Source of the DNA: Escarpia spicata
Taxonomy: Eukaryota > Annelida > Polychaeta > Sabellida > Siboglinidae
Direction: 5' to 3'
DNA: 64,000 bases
Assembly (NCBI GenBank): GCA_963995525.1
Contig: OZ023205.1
Coordinates: forward strand, 61,337,104-61,401,103
The first letter of the stretch is position 1; each line of letters starts with the position of its first letter. This document shows positions 11,813 through 24,300 of this stretch, one piece after another. The notes under the pieces are model-generated. The model had not been told where the DNA came from, did no database searches, and saw only the letters and a list, made by a program, of their open reading frames with translations. The translations under genes were made by a program, and so were the position numbers.

Positions 11813-12029
11813 CCACTACCGTTATAATGTGCAATCTTAACCTTCTAAAACCTTTATATGGTATATATATTTTAATTGTTTTAACCTTCTAACTGTTTTT
11901 AATTATATTTTAGACCATTAATTTTGTTTATATTTTAAACCCATGCGCACCCTCACAACAACTGTGGAGTTATTCCTTGACTGCCGGGGTTTCCACAATA
12001 ATCTTGAATAAGAAGAAGAAACGTTGAGT

Positions 12030-15000
12030 TGTACTCACCAAGGGTTTGGCCCAGGATGTCTCAATCAAAAACCTTAGTTTGGGCTTTGGCAATATGTTCA
12101 AACGCCTATATGATCAGATGTTTTCGTGATTGGATGATTAAAATACAATCATTACATCAGCATCTTGATAAACCAAAAAAATCAGCACTGTTCATTGGTT
12201 ATTCAACATCGAATGAGGCTTCTCAAAACTGCTTTGGCAGGGAATTTTTTTTATATCTTTGACAAATTTGACTATGTTTGTTACCAATGACTTGTGGAGG
12301 CAGATGCTAATACATGATCATTTACGTGATATTTGATGTGAAAATAGACTTTGAAGATTTATTCCCTTTTTGCTTCATCAACGTACAATAAACTAGATAC
12401 AGTCTAAACTTGCTTTATGGTCACCTTGGTAATACAGGCACTTCGCAGTCAAGGTCACCCTAGAACAGTCCAAAATGATTTTGATAAGAGTAAAGTATAG
12501 GAAAATTGTTGTGGTAATTAGGTCATCTCGCTATTCAGGTCACTTTCGCCCAGTTACAAAGGTGACCTAAACAGTGTCATTCCACTGTACTATTCCAAAT
12601 AAGTGTACAGAATAACAGTAAACGGTGGACATGCCTCGGAATTTTAATAAGAATATAGGTCGGTATAACATAGCATAGGGCGGAAATTTCTTGAAATTAT
12701 AATAAGAGTATAGGGCGGAATAATAGTATAGGGTGGAAATTTCTCTCTTTATATTTTACACACAGGTTCCGTAAGTACTCCTTTTGTGCATACGTGTAAT
12801 TTTTTTAATTTGTTAGCGAAAAGATCGTTATCTGCCATGATTGGTGTGGTGACCGGCGTAAACAGCGTCACCGTAAGAACAAAGAACATTGCGCGTTCAG
12901 CTTCGTCGATTCGCCAGCAAGAATAATTTATATATATATATATATATATACATATTTCTTAGAACACTGTATCAGTGATGCAAATAAATACATGTAGTGC
13001 CTAATAAAAACCATATAAGGTGGAACCAACAACAGTAAATAACGTTGACCCAAATAAAAAAACATAGGGTGGAACTGCCAACATTAAATAAGCGTACAGA
13101 CCCGACTAAGACCGTATACCGGGTAGGCTGGCATTTTTTGTCAAAATAAATAGCCGTACATATACGCTTATTTGGAATGCAATAGTACTACCTACATTGC
13201 ACATTTTGTCGTTATTTCATGGTCTTGCAATTTATATAAGTTTAGGGATTACCACATTTATTACATGTTAGTGAATTTGGTACCTTGCTAATCTGTCTGG
13301 ATTAATTACCATATGTTTTCCCTTAACATCTACCCCTGGTTTGTTGATTTGTTTATTTGTTGATTTGTTTATACCAAGCATTTCCCTACCAAACTCAAAT
13401 AAACAAAGTTATGCGTTACATGTCACTTACATGCTTGTCCATTTAATGTTAAAATATGTTTTGTAATTGAAATGGGCTAACAAGGGACTGGGGCGGATCC
13501 TGAGGTGGGTACAGGGTGGTTGGACACCACTTTTGGCATAAACATGGGTACACAACTGAAATTATACTGAATGGCTAAAAATCAGATTCAACGTACACTT
13601 TGCACCTTCCCTGCCCACTGATTGGTGCTTCCTTTTGGCCAACAATTAAATTATCTACATGATTTACAAATGAAATATGTTAGGTTAAACTTCAGTATGT
13701 AACTGTAAGCCTCAACATGTTGCATGTTATGAACCGTTCAGTTTGAAATATTTCCAATGAGTAGTGAAGTTGCCTAATTTTGTGCCTTCAATGCTTCATA
13801 TTAGGAAATAACACTAAACTAAGCTGAATGTGTCCATGTAAAAGTATTATGTAGAAGTATGTTGTAAGATCTAGTTATTAACTACTATTGACTGACATAG
13901 GCTGTCAGGTCAATGGTTACAGCAATACGTCATGTGTGTTTTGTCGCCCAAACGGTCAGTACTAGATCACTGTACATACTTATTATTAACCAAATATGTA
14001 AATATAATGGTTTTAGCCACATGATAAAATAATATGCAAAAATATTCTAAGTGCTGTCAGTTGTTTTTAGAACACTATATTTTTCTGATAATTTGAAATA
14101 AAGTTATATGAAAAATAAGGTTTACAGTTTTGTAAAATAATAACAGCGTGGCACAACAGTTATAGAGAAGTAACACCAACAGAAGTGACAACTTACCTGC
14201 CACCATGACATGGCGTAACTGTAAATTACAGACCTTCATTCATTTATTATATAGATTACATGATTTGGCTGGCACCAGTAGCATAATAACAGATTATAAC
14301 ATTTTCAAATACGTCTATACAGGCGTGAGTGATGTTGTTTTGAAAAGGGTGGCCATGTCTCCATGAGCATCTTGTTAATACCTGGTAGGAAGCATTGAAA
14401 GCATGACACAAAGTGCCACGTTTTAACAGGAAAACATACTTTAAAATAACATGACCACGCATGCAAGTAAGTAATTTAATATACTAACATGACTTAGAAT
14501 AACGCGTGACTTTATATTATAATATATAATATTTTGTGTTGGCATGAAAATGTCCACCGACATACCTCCCTGCAAAAAATGACCGCTTCGTTGATGATAG
14601 AGCGCGTGCGAATTTACGTCATTACATCATGAATGTTACGAGGAACGGGAAGTGTGTTTAAAATACTTTCATTGGTTATAAATTGTTGTAATTAATTTCA
14701 CTTTTTTATTTCGAATACGCATACAAATGATTTGTTGACCTATATAACACCTACCATAAGGCACTATATATTTTTTTCACGCAGAAATGTCTAGTAAGGA
14801 AAATCGAAAAGAATAGAAAATTTACATTGATTAGATAAGAGTGACTCGAGCCAACTTGCATCTAGAACAAAGATGGCTATCTTGTCGATTTAGGCATTGA
14901 ACAAAATTGTTTTTTCAGTTTGTCTTATAAACGAGAAGGTTTCTGTCACCATTAATGTATACTTAGATAGTATATATTAAAACATATTGCATACAGCTCT

Positions 15001-15120
15001 GTTTCAGTTCCTTTTTAAGAACATGTTCATAGTTTTTGTCACATCACGTGTTATACATTTGTTTCTATCTTAGTTGTTAATTGCAATCACCAAATCAATT
15101 GACTTCTAGGAAACACCTGT
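12030..15120. other. Intergenic AT-rich DNA with short degenerate repeats
   Basis: Between 12620 and 13150 the motif atagggcggaa or atagggtggaa recurs about six times with variable spacing, and a (TA)n run lies at 12928-12950. No exon is supported. The region is presumably upstream flank and possible promoter of CCDC34, but no clear core promoter was recognised. Confidence 0.4.
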
Positions 15121-15144
15121 ATTTATGCCCTCCCACCCACTTGA

Positions 15145-15320
15145 GTGACCAGTGTGTTACACGTTTGTATGACTGGTGTGTTACACATTTCCATGATGTG
15201 TTTTCCACACGTGGTTACTGACCAGTGTATTACTCCCAAAGCTGATGTGCTACACACTTCCATGACCAGTGTGTAACACACTTTTATGACGAATGTGTTA
15301 CATACTTGCTTGACCTGTTA
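15145..15320. repeat. Degenerate tandem repeat just upstream of the CCDC34 start codon
   Basis: Units of about 30 bp resemble tgaccagtgtgttacacact, with around six imperfect copies ending 15-20 bp before the ATG. A possible acceptor (ttatag) at 15318-15323 could indicate an upstream 5' UTR exon. Confidence 0.55.
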
Positions 15321-15336
15321 TAGGTGTGTATGAGCC

Positions 15337-18300
15337 ATGAGTGCCATCCCACGGCCTGTAACTGCATCATCATACCTCAAGCATCATCCCGACTTGGTCT
15401 TTTCCTCTCGCTGTAATTCCTACTCGTCCTCTTCACCGCAGGCTCTGTGCCAAATGTCATCCTCCCCGCTACAAAACATGTCAACACAGCAGACGTCCTC
15501 GTTCATATCGCTTCCGGTCTCGACACAGCTGCTGCGCCCGTTGTCGCCGGTCGAACACGTGCTGCACAGCTTCCAGCAGGAGTACTCCGGGTCATCGTCC
15601 TACAACTCGACCGAGTCGCTCGTCTCTGTGCTCGGCCACCAGAGCTACGACAGTGACCAGTGCCAGTCGCCGAAAACTGACACGCGGAGTCCGGGAAACA
15701 ACGGTGACAGCAACAGTCGCAAGGGGTACGATTGCTCGACTGGTTACGTCCAGTCACCCCTGGCGAAATCATCGCCACTGGAGAAGTCGTCGGCTGGGGA
15801 TCGCATCATCGAGACCGTCAACACTGACACGATCATGTTTGGCAGCAGCCAGGGAGTGGCGAGTAATAGATTGCCCACAGAGCAGATTGTCAATGAAGCT
15901 AACAATGAACACAAGCGCCAATCATCGCTCATGAGCCAGCTGAAGCAGGCTAGAGACAGCGACAACATCAATGGAACAGGGGATGATGACTACAACTACA
16001 ATGACTACAGCAACCAAGATAACGACTACTCGTTCAGTCTGAATATGTCCCTGCCCGCAACTAACTTGAAGCCGCGCAGGTCCAAGAAGAATCGACAGCG
16101 TGACGACTTTGCAAACGTGCTCAGTGAAACATTGGCTGCAGATAAAGATAAACAGTGAGTAGTAACTTGGCTGTATCTTTCAGTTCCTTAAACCGAGGTT
16201 ATCTGTTCATCGTTTTGTTATAATGACATTCGTAATATTAGTATAAATTTGTTGGCAACATTGCAGTTGCCAGATATGTTAACCGCAAGGCACTTTGATG
16301 TTCAGCCCAATCGCAGCGTTCCCACATTGAAAATAACAGATTAAGTTAAGGTAGCTGCACCGGGTATCATGTCAGTTGATTTCTTTATTTTTGTCTTCAT
16401 AGAACATTAGTAGGTGTCAGTATGAACATGTGTACTATTAAAAAAACCAAGGCACTAGCGCCATATGTCACCAACCCGTCCTTTAAAAACTAGTATTTTT
16501 AGTGTGTCTGTGGAAAGTCCCTTTTCAGATTCTTGGAAACTGACGATGTTTCCATAGTGACATCACGTGTGCATCAGTCCAGTTCAAACATAAATTCATT
16601 CACCATGAATGCAGATCATAATTAGTCTGGTTATTCTCATGCCACTATGCTGTTGTATTATAATTACCTAAATGCATCACACTGTCAAATCACCAAATAC
16701 TGGCGGTACTTTTGTTTATTCTCAAATAATGCCCGATCTCAGCCGCCATTTGCAATGACACGTGACTGACCCCAGCAGGTGTCAATCAATCTTGTCGAGA
16801 CAGCGAGAAAACCTTGGGGGAAAATCTCAGTAATGGAAGTGTCTGTCAAATCGTGTTGAAATAAGCCAATAAGTAAAAATGTTACATTTCTAAGCAAAAA
16901 ACAAGCATCTGGTAACACTTATATTATCAGTAACCACCAGGAAATATTACTTAATGTAACTTTTTTATAAAAACTGCAATACTTACAAAGCCATAACTTG
17001 GCATATGTACTCGTTTTGTGTTTACCCAAAATTGCACGGGATTATTTTATGTTTGGTGAAGGGGTCGTGCCAAAAATGCAGTACGGGTTTTTGCTTTCAA
17101 TATTGTAGCAAAATGTTTATGAAGCTGTATCAAATAAATAATATGCATTTGTTTACAAAAAAACCCATATGAATGTCAATAACATGTTTGTACTTACAAC
17201 CATACAAATTTTTCTTTTGGGGAGTTTCTCAAAATGAAATAAAATGCCATTTTAGGGTGATTTTTTAATTGTCTTTAAACACATTTAAATATCTCTAAGC
17301 AACATAAAACATATTTTTTTTTTGGTCTGGAGTATTGTTTAGTGTCTTAGGCAAACTCTGAGAAAAAATGGTTAGCTTACCTTCAAAATTTATATTAGAA
17401 ATTATTAATTCAAAAGAAGCATATATTAACTTGATGTTAATCATTACCTGAATCCAGGTAGTGGAACCGACAAACTCTCTTTGAGTAGACTTTGTTGATG
17501 CTCTTCTCTTTGACGCTGGCATCAATGCTGGTTCTCAAATGTTGTCTTCGTCCTCCTTCCAACACTTAACATTATATATAACAACATTATATTCCAGTTT
17601 CCCTCTTGTCTTATCTTATTCTCTACACCCGTCTTCAATCTCTCAGTTCGTCTTCTCTCACCAGATTAATGCATATATGTGTCCTTGCTTATTAATATTA
17701 TCATATATAAAACCCGTGAAATGATGCTGTGAATGAATCCTATAATTTTCTTGGGTTGCAAGAATGTAAATAAATTGTAACTATTGATCCGATTGAAATG
17801 CCATTTTAAATAAAGTGTAAGTATCATACATGTTATGATGACATTAACAACGACCTGGGCACTGTTTCACTAACATTCTTATGAACTCATAAGCCAGATT
17901 TTACCCTTTAAAATAAGTTTCGCTCCATATTGGTCATCTTGTGTACTGAAAACTGTCAACACCAGGATGTGCTTCCAGGACAGTTTTGCTGGTGTAATAC
18001 ATTACTTGTAGTGTCCTTAGTGACATGAAAGCAGTATTTTGCATTTTTAGAAAGCACCTTAAGTTACATATAATAACAGATTAAATGTTTAATGATGATT
18101 TTCCTTATGAGCTCGTAATCTTAGCCAAAAAAAGTGTACATTTAAAAAATTGAGCCCAACCGTGAGTGGCCATGTCTGATTGTGTGGCCATATTTGATTG
18201 TGTGACCATGTTTGATTGAGCGGCCATGTTTGACTGCGGCCAAGCTTGACCGAGAGGCCATATTTGATAGTGTGGCCATGTTTGAGCGTCAGCGACCATA

Positions 18301-21300
18301 TTTGATTGAGCATCGGCGACCATGTTTGATTTGGTGGCCATGTTTGATTGAGCGGCCATGTTTGATTTGGTGGCCATGTTTGATTGAGCGGCCATGTTGC
18401 AGTCTTGCAGAGAAAGGCTTGTCTGTGCTGGGGAACCGCGACCCACTGCAGCTGACGGCATGGGAGCAGTGGATGCTGCGCAAGGCGAAGCTGGAGAGGG
18501 AGAAGCGATTGGAGGAATTGAAGCGCGTGACGAAGGCAAAGACGCTGGTGGAGAAGGCCACACACGACAAGAATGAGAAGGAGAAACGCATCCAGGAGCA
18601 ACTCGGTCAGTGGTGTCTCAAGAAGAGGATGGACAACGACCTCAAGAAACTCAAGGTCAGTCGTGCGTGCAGTCACCTATTTGTCTTGTTCAGCACTTTA
18701 TCCCTTGACCGGGACAGTCGTAAGAGTGCTACTTCCATGTAGTCTATGCTAGTCTGGTCAGTATGCTACGAAGTTGTCATCAAAACTCAAAAGAAAAAAT
18801 CAGTCCATTAATTCTTCCTCTCAAAAGATCCACCAAACACCTCCCCCCTAATTTACAATCCTTTCTACCTAGTTCCATCATACATATCCATATAATTTTG
18901 ACCATAAATCCTTTCCACTATACACCTCCCTCCTACTATACATCCTGAATCCTTCCCACCACAAGTTCCACCATACATCTCCCCCTAATTTACACCATAA
19001 ATCCTTCCCACCACGACTTCCACCAAATATCTCCCCCCCCCAATTCAAATTATGTATCATTCCCACCACAAGTTCCACCAAACATCTCCCCCTAATTTAT
19101 ACCATGAATTCCCATCACAACTTCCTCCGTACATCTCCCCTCTGATCACTGTCCACAGAAGCGCCAGCAGGAACTGATGGCGGAGCAGCAGAGACGTCAT
19201 AAGCAGGAGGTGGAGCAGCGAGCGGAGGAGAACTTCCGCCTGTGGCTAGCAGCAAAGGCTCAGCTGACCCGCGAGTCGAAGCAGCGAGAGAAAGACCGCC
19301 ACGAGAAACAAGAGGAGGAGCAGAGGCAACGGCGCAAAATGAGCACCGTCGAGTTCGAGAAGTGGTGCGAGAAGGTGGAAAACCGCGGCCGGCGACGCCA
19401 CAACAGCGTCAGCAGCTCCAACTCCAAGAGTAAGTAGTCAGGTCTTAAGGCGCATGCACACGCACGCTTACCCTCAATCTTGCATCGTTATTCTCTCTCA
19501 TCCGTGGTCAAATTGTAATGCTTCATTTCCGCCTCGTTTACTTCAACTACTTCGTTGTTTACTTCAACTACTTCGTTGTTTACTTCAACTACTCCGTTGT
19601 TTACTTCAACTACTCCGTTGTTTACTTCAGCTACTTCGTTGTTTACCTCAACTACTTCGTTGTTTACCTCAACAACTTCGTTGTTTACTTCAACTACTTC
19701 GTTGTTTACTTGAACTACTTCGTTGTTTACTTGAACTACTTCGTTGTTTACTTGAACTACTTCGTTGTTTACTTGAACTACTTCGTTGTTTACTTCAGCT
19801 ACTTCGTTGTTTACTTCAACTACTTCGTTGTTTACCTGAACAACTTCGTTGTTTACTTCAACTACTTCATTGTTTACTTCAACTACTCCGTTGTTTACTT
19901 CAACTACTCCGTTGTTTACTGCTGCCCATGTGGCTATTGGACGGTTTGTGCAAATGTAAATTTTGTGCAGATCACGTGACTGGTGGAATTGTCAATCTGC
20001 GGGAAGCTGAATTCGAAAAAGGTGTGTTGAAATCAAATAAAACACACGTTTGGTTCATTTGCCCTGTGCAGGGTTGTGTTTGGAGGTTACGCCAGTCATT
20101 TAATGACTCTTCCCTACTTGAGAAATGTGAAATGGTTGTTTAGCAACATAATTTCCAATAATAATTCTTCAAAGAAGTCGATTTCTGACCAGATTCATGA
20201 CTTCTTAATTCTTTATCATTTACTTGCACATTACTCACTCACCCACTCATTCAATTGTTCAAAGTGTTTATAATTGCTGTCCAACACAAGCTTCAAGGGG
20301 CACCACGTGAATTTATTTTGTTTAAATTATTCCTGTATCCAAGCAGTACTATATAGCATTATTTTGTTCACATTTCCCATTGACGGTAGCCTTAATTATC
20401 CAGGCACCAGGTGGAGCTACTGTCTATCGCCTGGATTCTTTTACCTCTTTTTTATGTTACCAATACCCGCATGTTTGACATTTGGGCAACCAATCTAACT
20501 GAGTCATACTAACTTATTAGTTATGAGTCAAAGTATAAGCATTCAAAATATGTTCGCTTCTGTTATATTGATACAACTCTACTGCGTGAGTTGTATTAAC
20601 AGGACACATATGTAGCAGGAACAACACTGGTGATTCTGATCAGTGCTGTCTGACAGTAACAATAAAGCCATGTTTTCAGCTAGACTACCCGGGGGGGTAT
20701 TCACCAAGTCCTCAAAGGAGTTATTTTCACAATATGAAATGGTTGAACTCAATTTCCCCATTGAGAAGAGCGAAAGATGGTGACTATAAGTACACTACCT
20801 CCTGGGTCACCAGCTCATGACGATGTTGAAAGTGAACTACTCATTACCAAAGGTGGTTTCTTAACAACACTGACAAACGTTTTGATATTTTATTTTCAAT
20901 TTCTGTGTCACACACAAACCCCACTCGGCTCTCATGCAATGCTCATACTACAGCATCATTGATGTGCTCATACTACAGCATCATTGATGTGCTCATACTA
21001 CAGCATCATTGATGTGCTCATACTACAGCATCATTGATGTGCTCATACTACAGCATCATTGAAGTGCTCATGCTACAGCATCATTGACGTGCTCGTACTA
21101 CAGCATCATTGACGTGCTCGTACTACAGCATCATTGACGTGCTCGTACTACAGCATCATTGACGTGCTCGTACTACAGCATCATTGACGTGCTCGTACTA
21201 CAGCATCATTGACGTGCTCTAACTACAGCATCATTGATGTGCTCTATCACAGCATTATTGATGTGCTCTAACTACAGCATCATTGATGTGCTCATACTAC

Positions 21301-24300
21301 AACATCATTGATGTGTTCTATCACTGCAGTTATGAAACAGCATGAAACGAGTACTTAGTGAACACTGCAGGGAGTAGTAAAACAAGCAAGATTATATTGT
21401 CATCTGAAATATTTCTGGAAAGTTACATGCTCATCATCTTTTGAGAAAAATCCTTATTCATTTGTGTCATGAATATGTTTACTATATATACGTATACGGG
21501 TGCACTTGGAGTTACATTTCCCATTCCATATATTACGTAATACTTTTTGTTTTATTGCTGTGAATATCAAATAGAAAACTGACAGTTATATCCAGCTTCA
21601 TAGTTATATTTTCTCTGCATTGTTTTCTGTGATCTGGTGTTGTCGGAACAGTTTCATCTTCTAAGTCAGTTGCGTGTCACACTTAACATAAACGAATCTT
21701 AAATGCACTCAATACAAATGAACTGTTCAGGCAGATAATGCTAATTGTTATTTGTCGTCTTTGACTAAACATGTTTATTATTCAAACATGGGTATGTTTT
21801 CTCATCGTCTGTGCTGTTCAGAACGGTCTCCAGCTAGGATAGCACTTCAGCCTTGCGTGATTTCTTCAATCTTTCCCTTGAAGTAGCTTGGTGGATGTTG
21901 TTCCTGAATACAATACAAGAAATTTGTTGTGTTAATTAAACATGCAATCATTATTTTATAATGCATATAAACAGACCACTTTTTTTCCTATTTTTCACAA
22001 ATGGTTGGGTCAAAGTATATTAAAAATTATTTAATAATTTGTTTAATAATTTAACTGACCTTCCATAACAAATATTCATATGAATGAGCTAGCATGTCAT
22101 TGTCATTATTCGACAGTTCGGTGTTTGCAAAATGAGTATGAAATGGAAATAATGATCGAACAATTAAATCTAAGTAGCGTCCTATTTAAGCGATGGATAA
22201 TCAGTGCATTCTTACCACATCGAGGTCTTCTTCAGTGGCGCCACCTTTAATCAGAGTATTTATGATCCCTTCGTCTCCGATTGCCCAGGCGTAGTGCAGT
22301 GGCGTCCTGTTCACCTGTGGTGTAGGTGATAATAGGTGAAACAATAGTCATAGGATGTAAGAATAGAATGGTCTATCAGAAGACATTCAAATTGTCATTC
22401 AAGTACTGTCAGTGGCAAAACAGTGAACTGGATGATATTAGATGATTAATTAGTTCAGTAAATATCTTGGTGGGTGATAATAGGTGAAAGTGTTGATGTT
22501 CACACATTAATGGACTAGGCTACATTAAGATTGCATATCCAAACAATATAGACTGAATTTTGTAGCTCACAGTGTAAAGTTCAGTTTGCAAATGATAGTA
22601 TTAATTATTACAATATTGAGTAATAAGCACTTGTGATTCTTATTGGAAAGACAGTTACAAGAAGTTTGTGGCCAAGTGGACATAAACTTACATTATCCTT
22701 GGCATGGACCATTGCCGGGTAGACTTTTACAATGTACCGGATCAGGGCCGTGCGGCTGTGCAACACAGCAACGTGCAGCAGAGACTGTCCCCTGGTGTTC
22801 TTCGCAGTAGTCAGTGCCTTCCGATCGAGAAGTTGTCTCACTTTCGATATGCTCCCTTGCTCAGCCATGCGGAACATTTCCGCTATTTTGTCCTGAATTC
22901 AGACAGAACCACTGCAACTGTGAATCATCTTTGTTCATGTAATGTATTTGCACAACATCTTCATGCGATAGATTATTCATGTTTTCTTTTAATTTTTTAG
23001 ATTTATATTTCAATATAAGGTGTTGAAATGTTTATAGTCCATGGTATGGCCTGTAGGCACAGAAAAACATGGTTATTCTTGCCAAAAATTGACTGACCTG
23101 CATAGATGGCAGCACCTGTAGCAGGTCGACTACGGAGCGAGACATGGCGTCACGGCCACCCAGCCTCTCTTCGACGTCGGGCAGGTGATCGTAGTAGCCC
23201 AAGATGACCAGTTGGTGAACAACGTCCAGTTGGTCAGAGGCAAACAGTTCCACCACAAAGTTGTCTACAACACGTAGTGATTGTGGCTGTAAATGCAGTG
23301 TCAAGTATACCTATTATTCTGAGGTTATTCTTATTCCTGGACACAATTTCCCACATCCAAGTCCTGTTTGTTTTCATTTATTCCATAAGAGCAGTTCTAA
23401 ACATTGGGTACATCCTTGGTTTTCCTTTAGTTTGATCTATTGTTTGTCTTTTTAGCATTTCTCTAATATTTTGAGTCTTTCCCATTTTATTGTCACAGGC
23501 ATTATTTGTATCATACCCTTGCAAAAATATTTGCTCAGGGTCCATCAAGCATTGTCCCTTGCATACCTGTTCATGCAAATATCATCTAAACTTATAATTT
23601 GAAGCCTCCAGCTATATCTGTGCTTCAATTACTGTGTAAAATCTGTTAATTTAAGCATTCCACGTTATTGTATCCTGTGCAGTCCAACATGTTAAATTAA
23701 TTAGAATTTCCAGTCACAAATGCCCAGCATTGTTTAGTTGAAGTCTCAGTGCCTGAGAGTGGAAGTGGACAGGGGAGAGAGAGAGGAGGGAGGGTAATGG
23801 GGGAAGATGTCAAGATAGATAGGAGGAGATAGGCAGACATTGTCAAACAGGCATATAGTCTGCTGTAGGGAAATTAAACAGGGACATTTGGAAAGGACAA
23901 ACAGACGGATGGAGAGGAGGACAAAGCAAGAAAGGCATATACCCAGATGGTTGAGAAGAGAGAGCGAGGGATAAGGGGGGATGGAGGGAGGGAGGGGAGA
24001 GGACAGGGAGAGGGAGGATTGAAAAAGGGAAAGCAAAGAATAGATCCGGCGAGACTTGTTGAGACAGGACCAGAAGTGTTCCAGGAGATGATGCAGTTGA
24101 GAGGTACCTATCGCATTGACGTTTCCGTCCAGTCCTGCTTTTTGAGCACAGTCTCGGGGCGTGTTGCCATGGCGATCTCTTTCTGCGAGGCTGTAATCAT
24201 GCTCCAACATATGGACGATGTCATCCTCGGACCCTAGATGGCAGCACCCAACCATTACTTCCAGTAATATACTGGTAATACAAGAACAGAAAAACAAAAT

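Larger units (their letters stand above)
10000..12021 (+). mobile_element. Internally deleted CR1/Jockey-group non-LTR retrotransposon with a 2A-like sequence
   Basis: The order is a probable 5' UTR, then an ORF with a 2A-like motif, a PHD-like zinc finger and the first half of an APE endonuclease. The second half of the endonuclease follows, then a jump to the C-terminal tail of the reverse transcriptase. The palm domain of the RT is missing. The 3' end closes with ataagaagaagaa, a short GAA-repeat tail typical of this LINE type. The 5' boundary is uncertain. The deletion leaves a dead copy. Confidence 0.8.

Noticed and set aside
15503..15971. Minus-strand and alternate-frame ORFs over CCDC34 exon 1
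   Set aside because: They are shadows of the GC-richer coding exon, whose own frame connects in phase to the conserved CCDC34 domain.
19454..20143. Leu/Arg/Cys-rich and Tyr/Phe-rich ORFs
   Set aside because: They are translations of the 21-bp minisatellite in a CCDC34 intron. No start context or splice support.
20938..21325. CRISPR-like regular repeat
   Set aside because: The 25-bp units are directly adjacent with no unique spacers, in a eukaryotic intron. It is a minisatellite.
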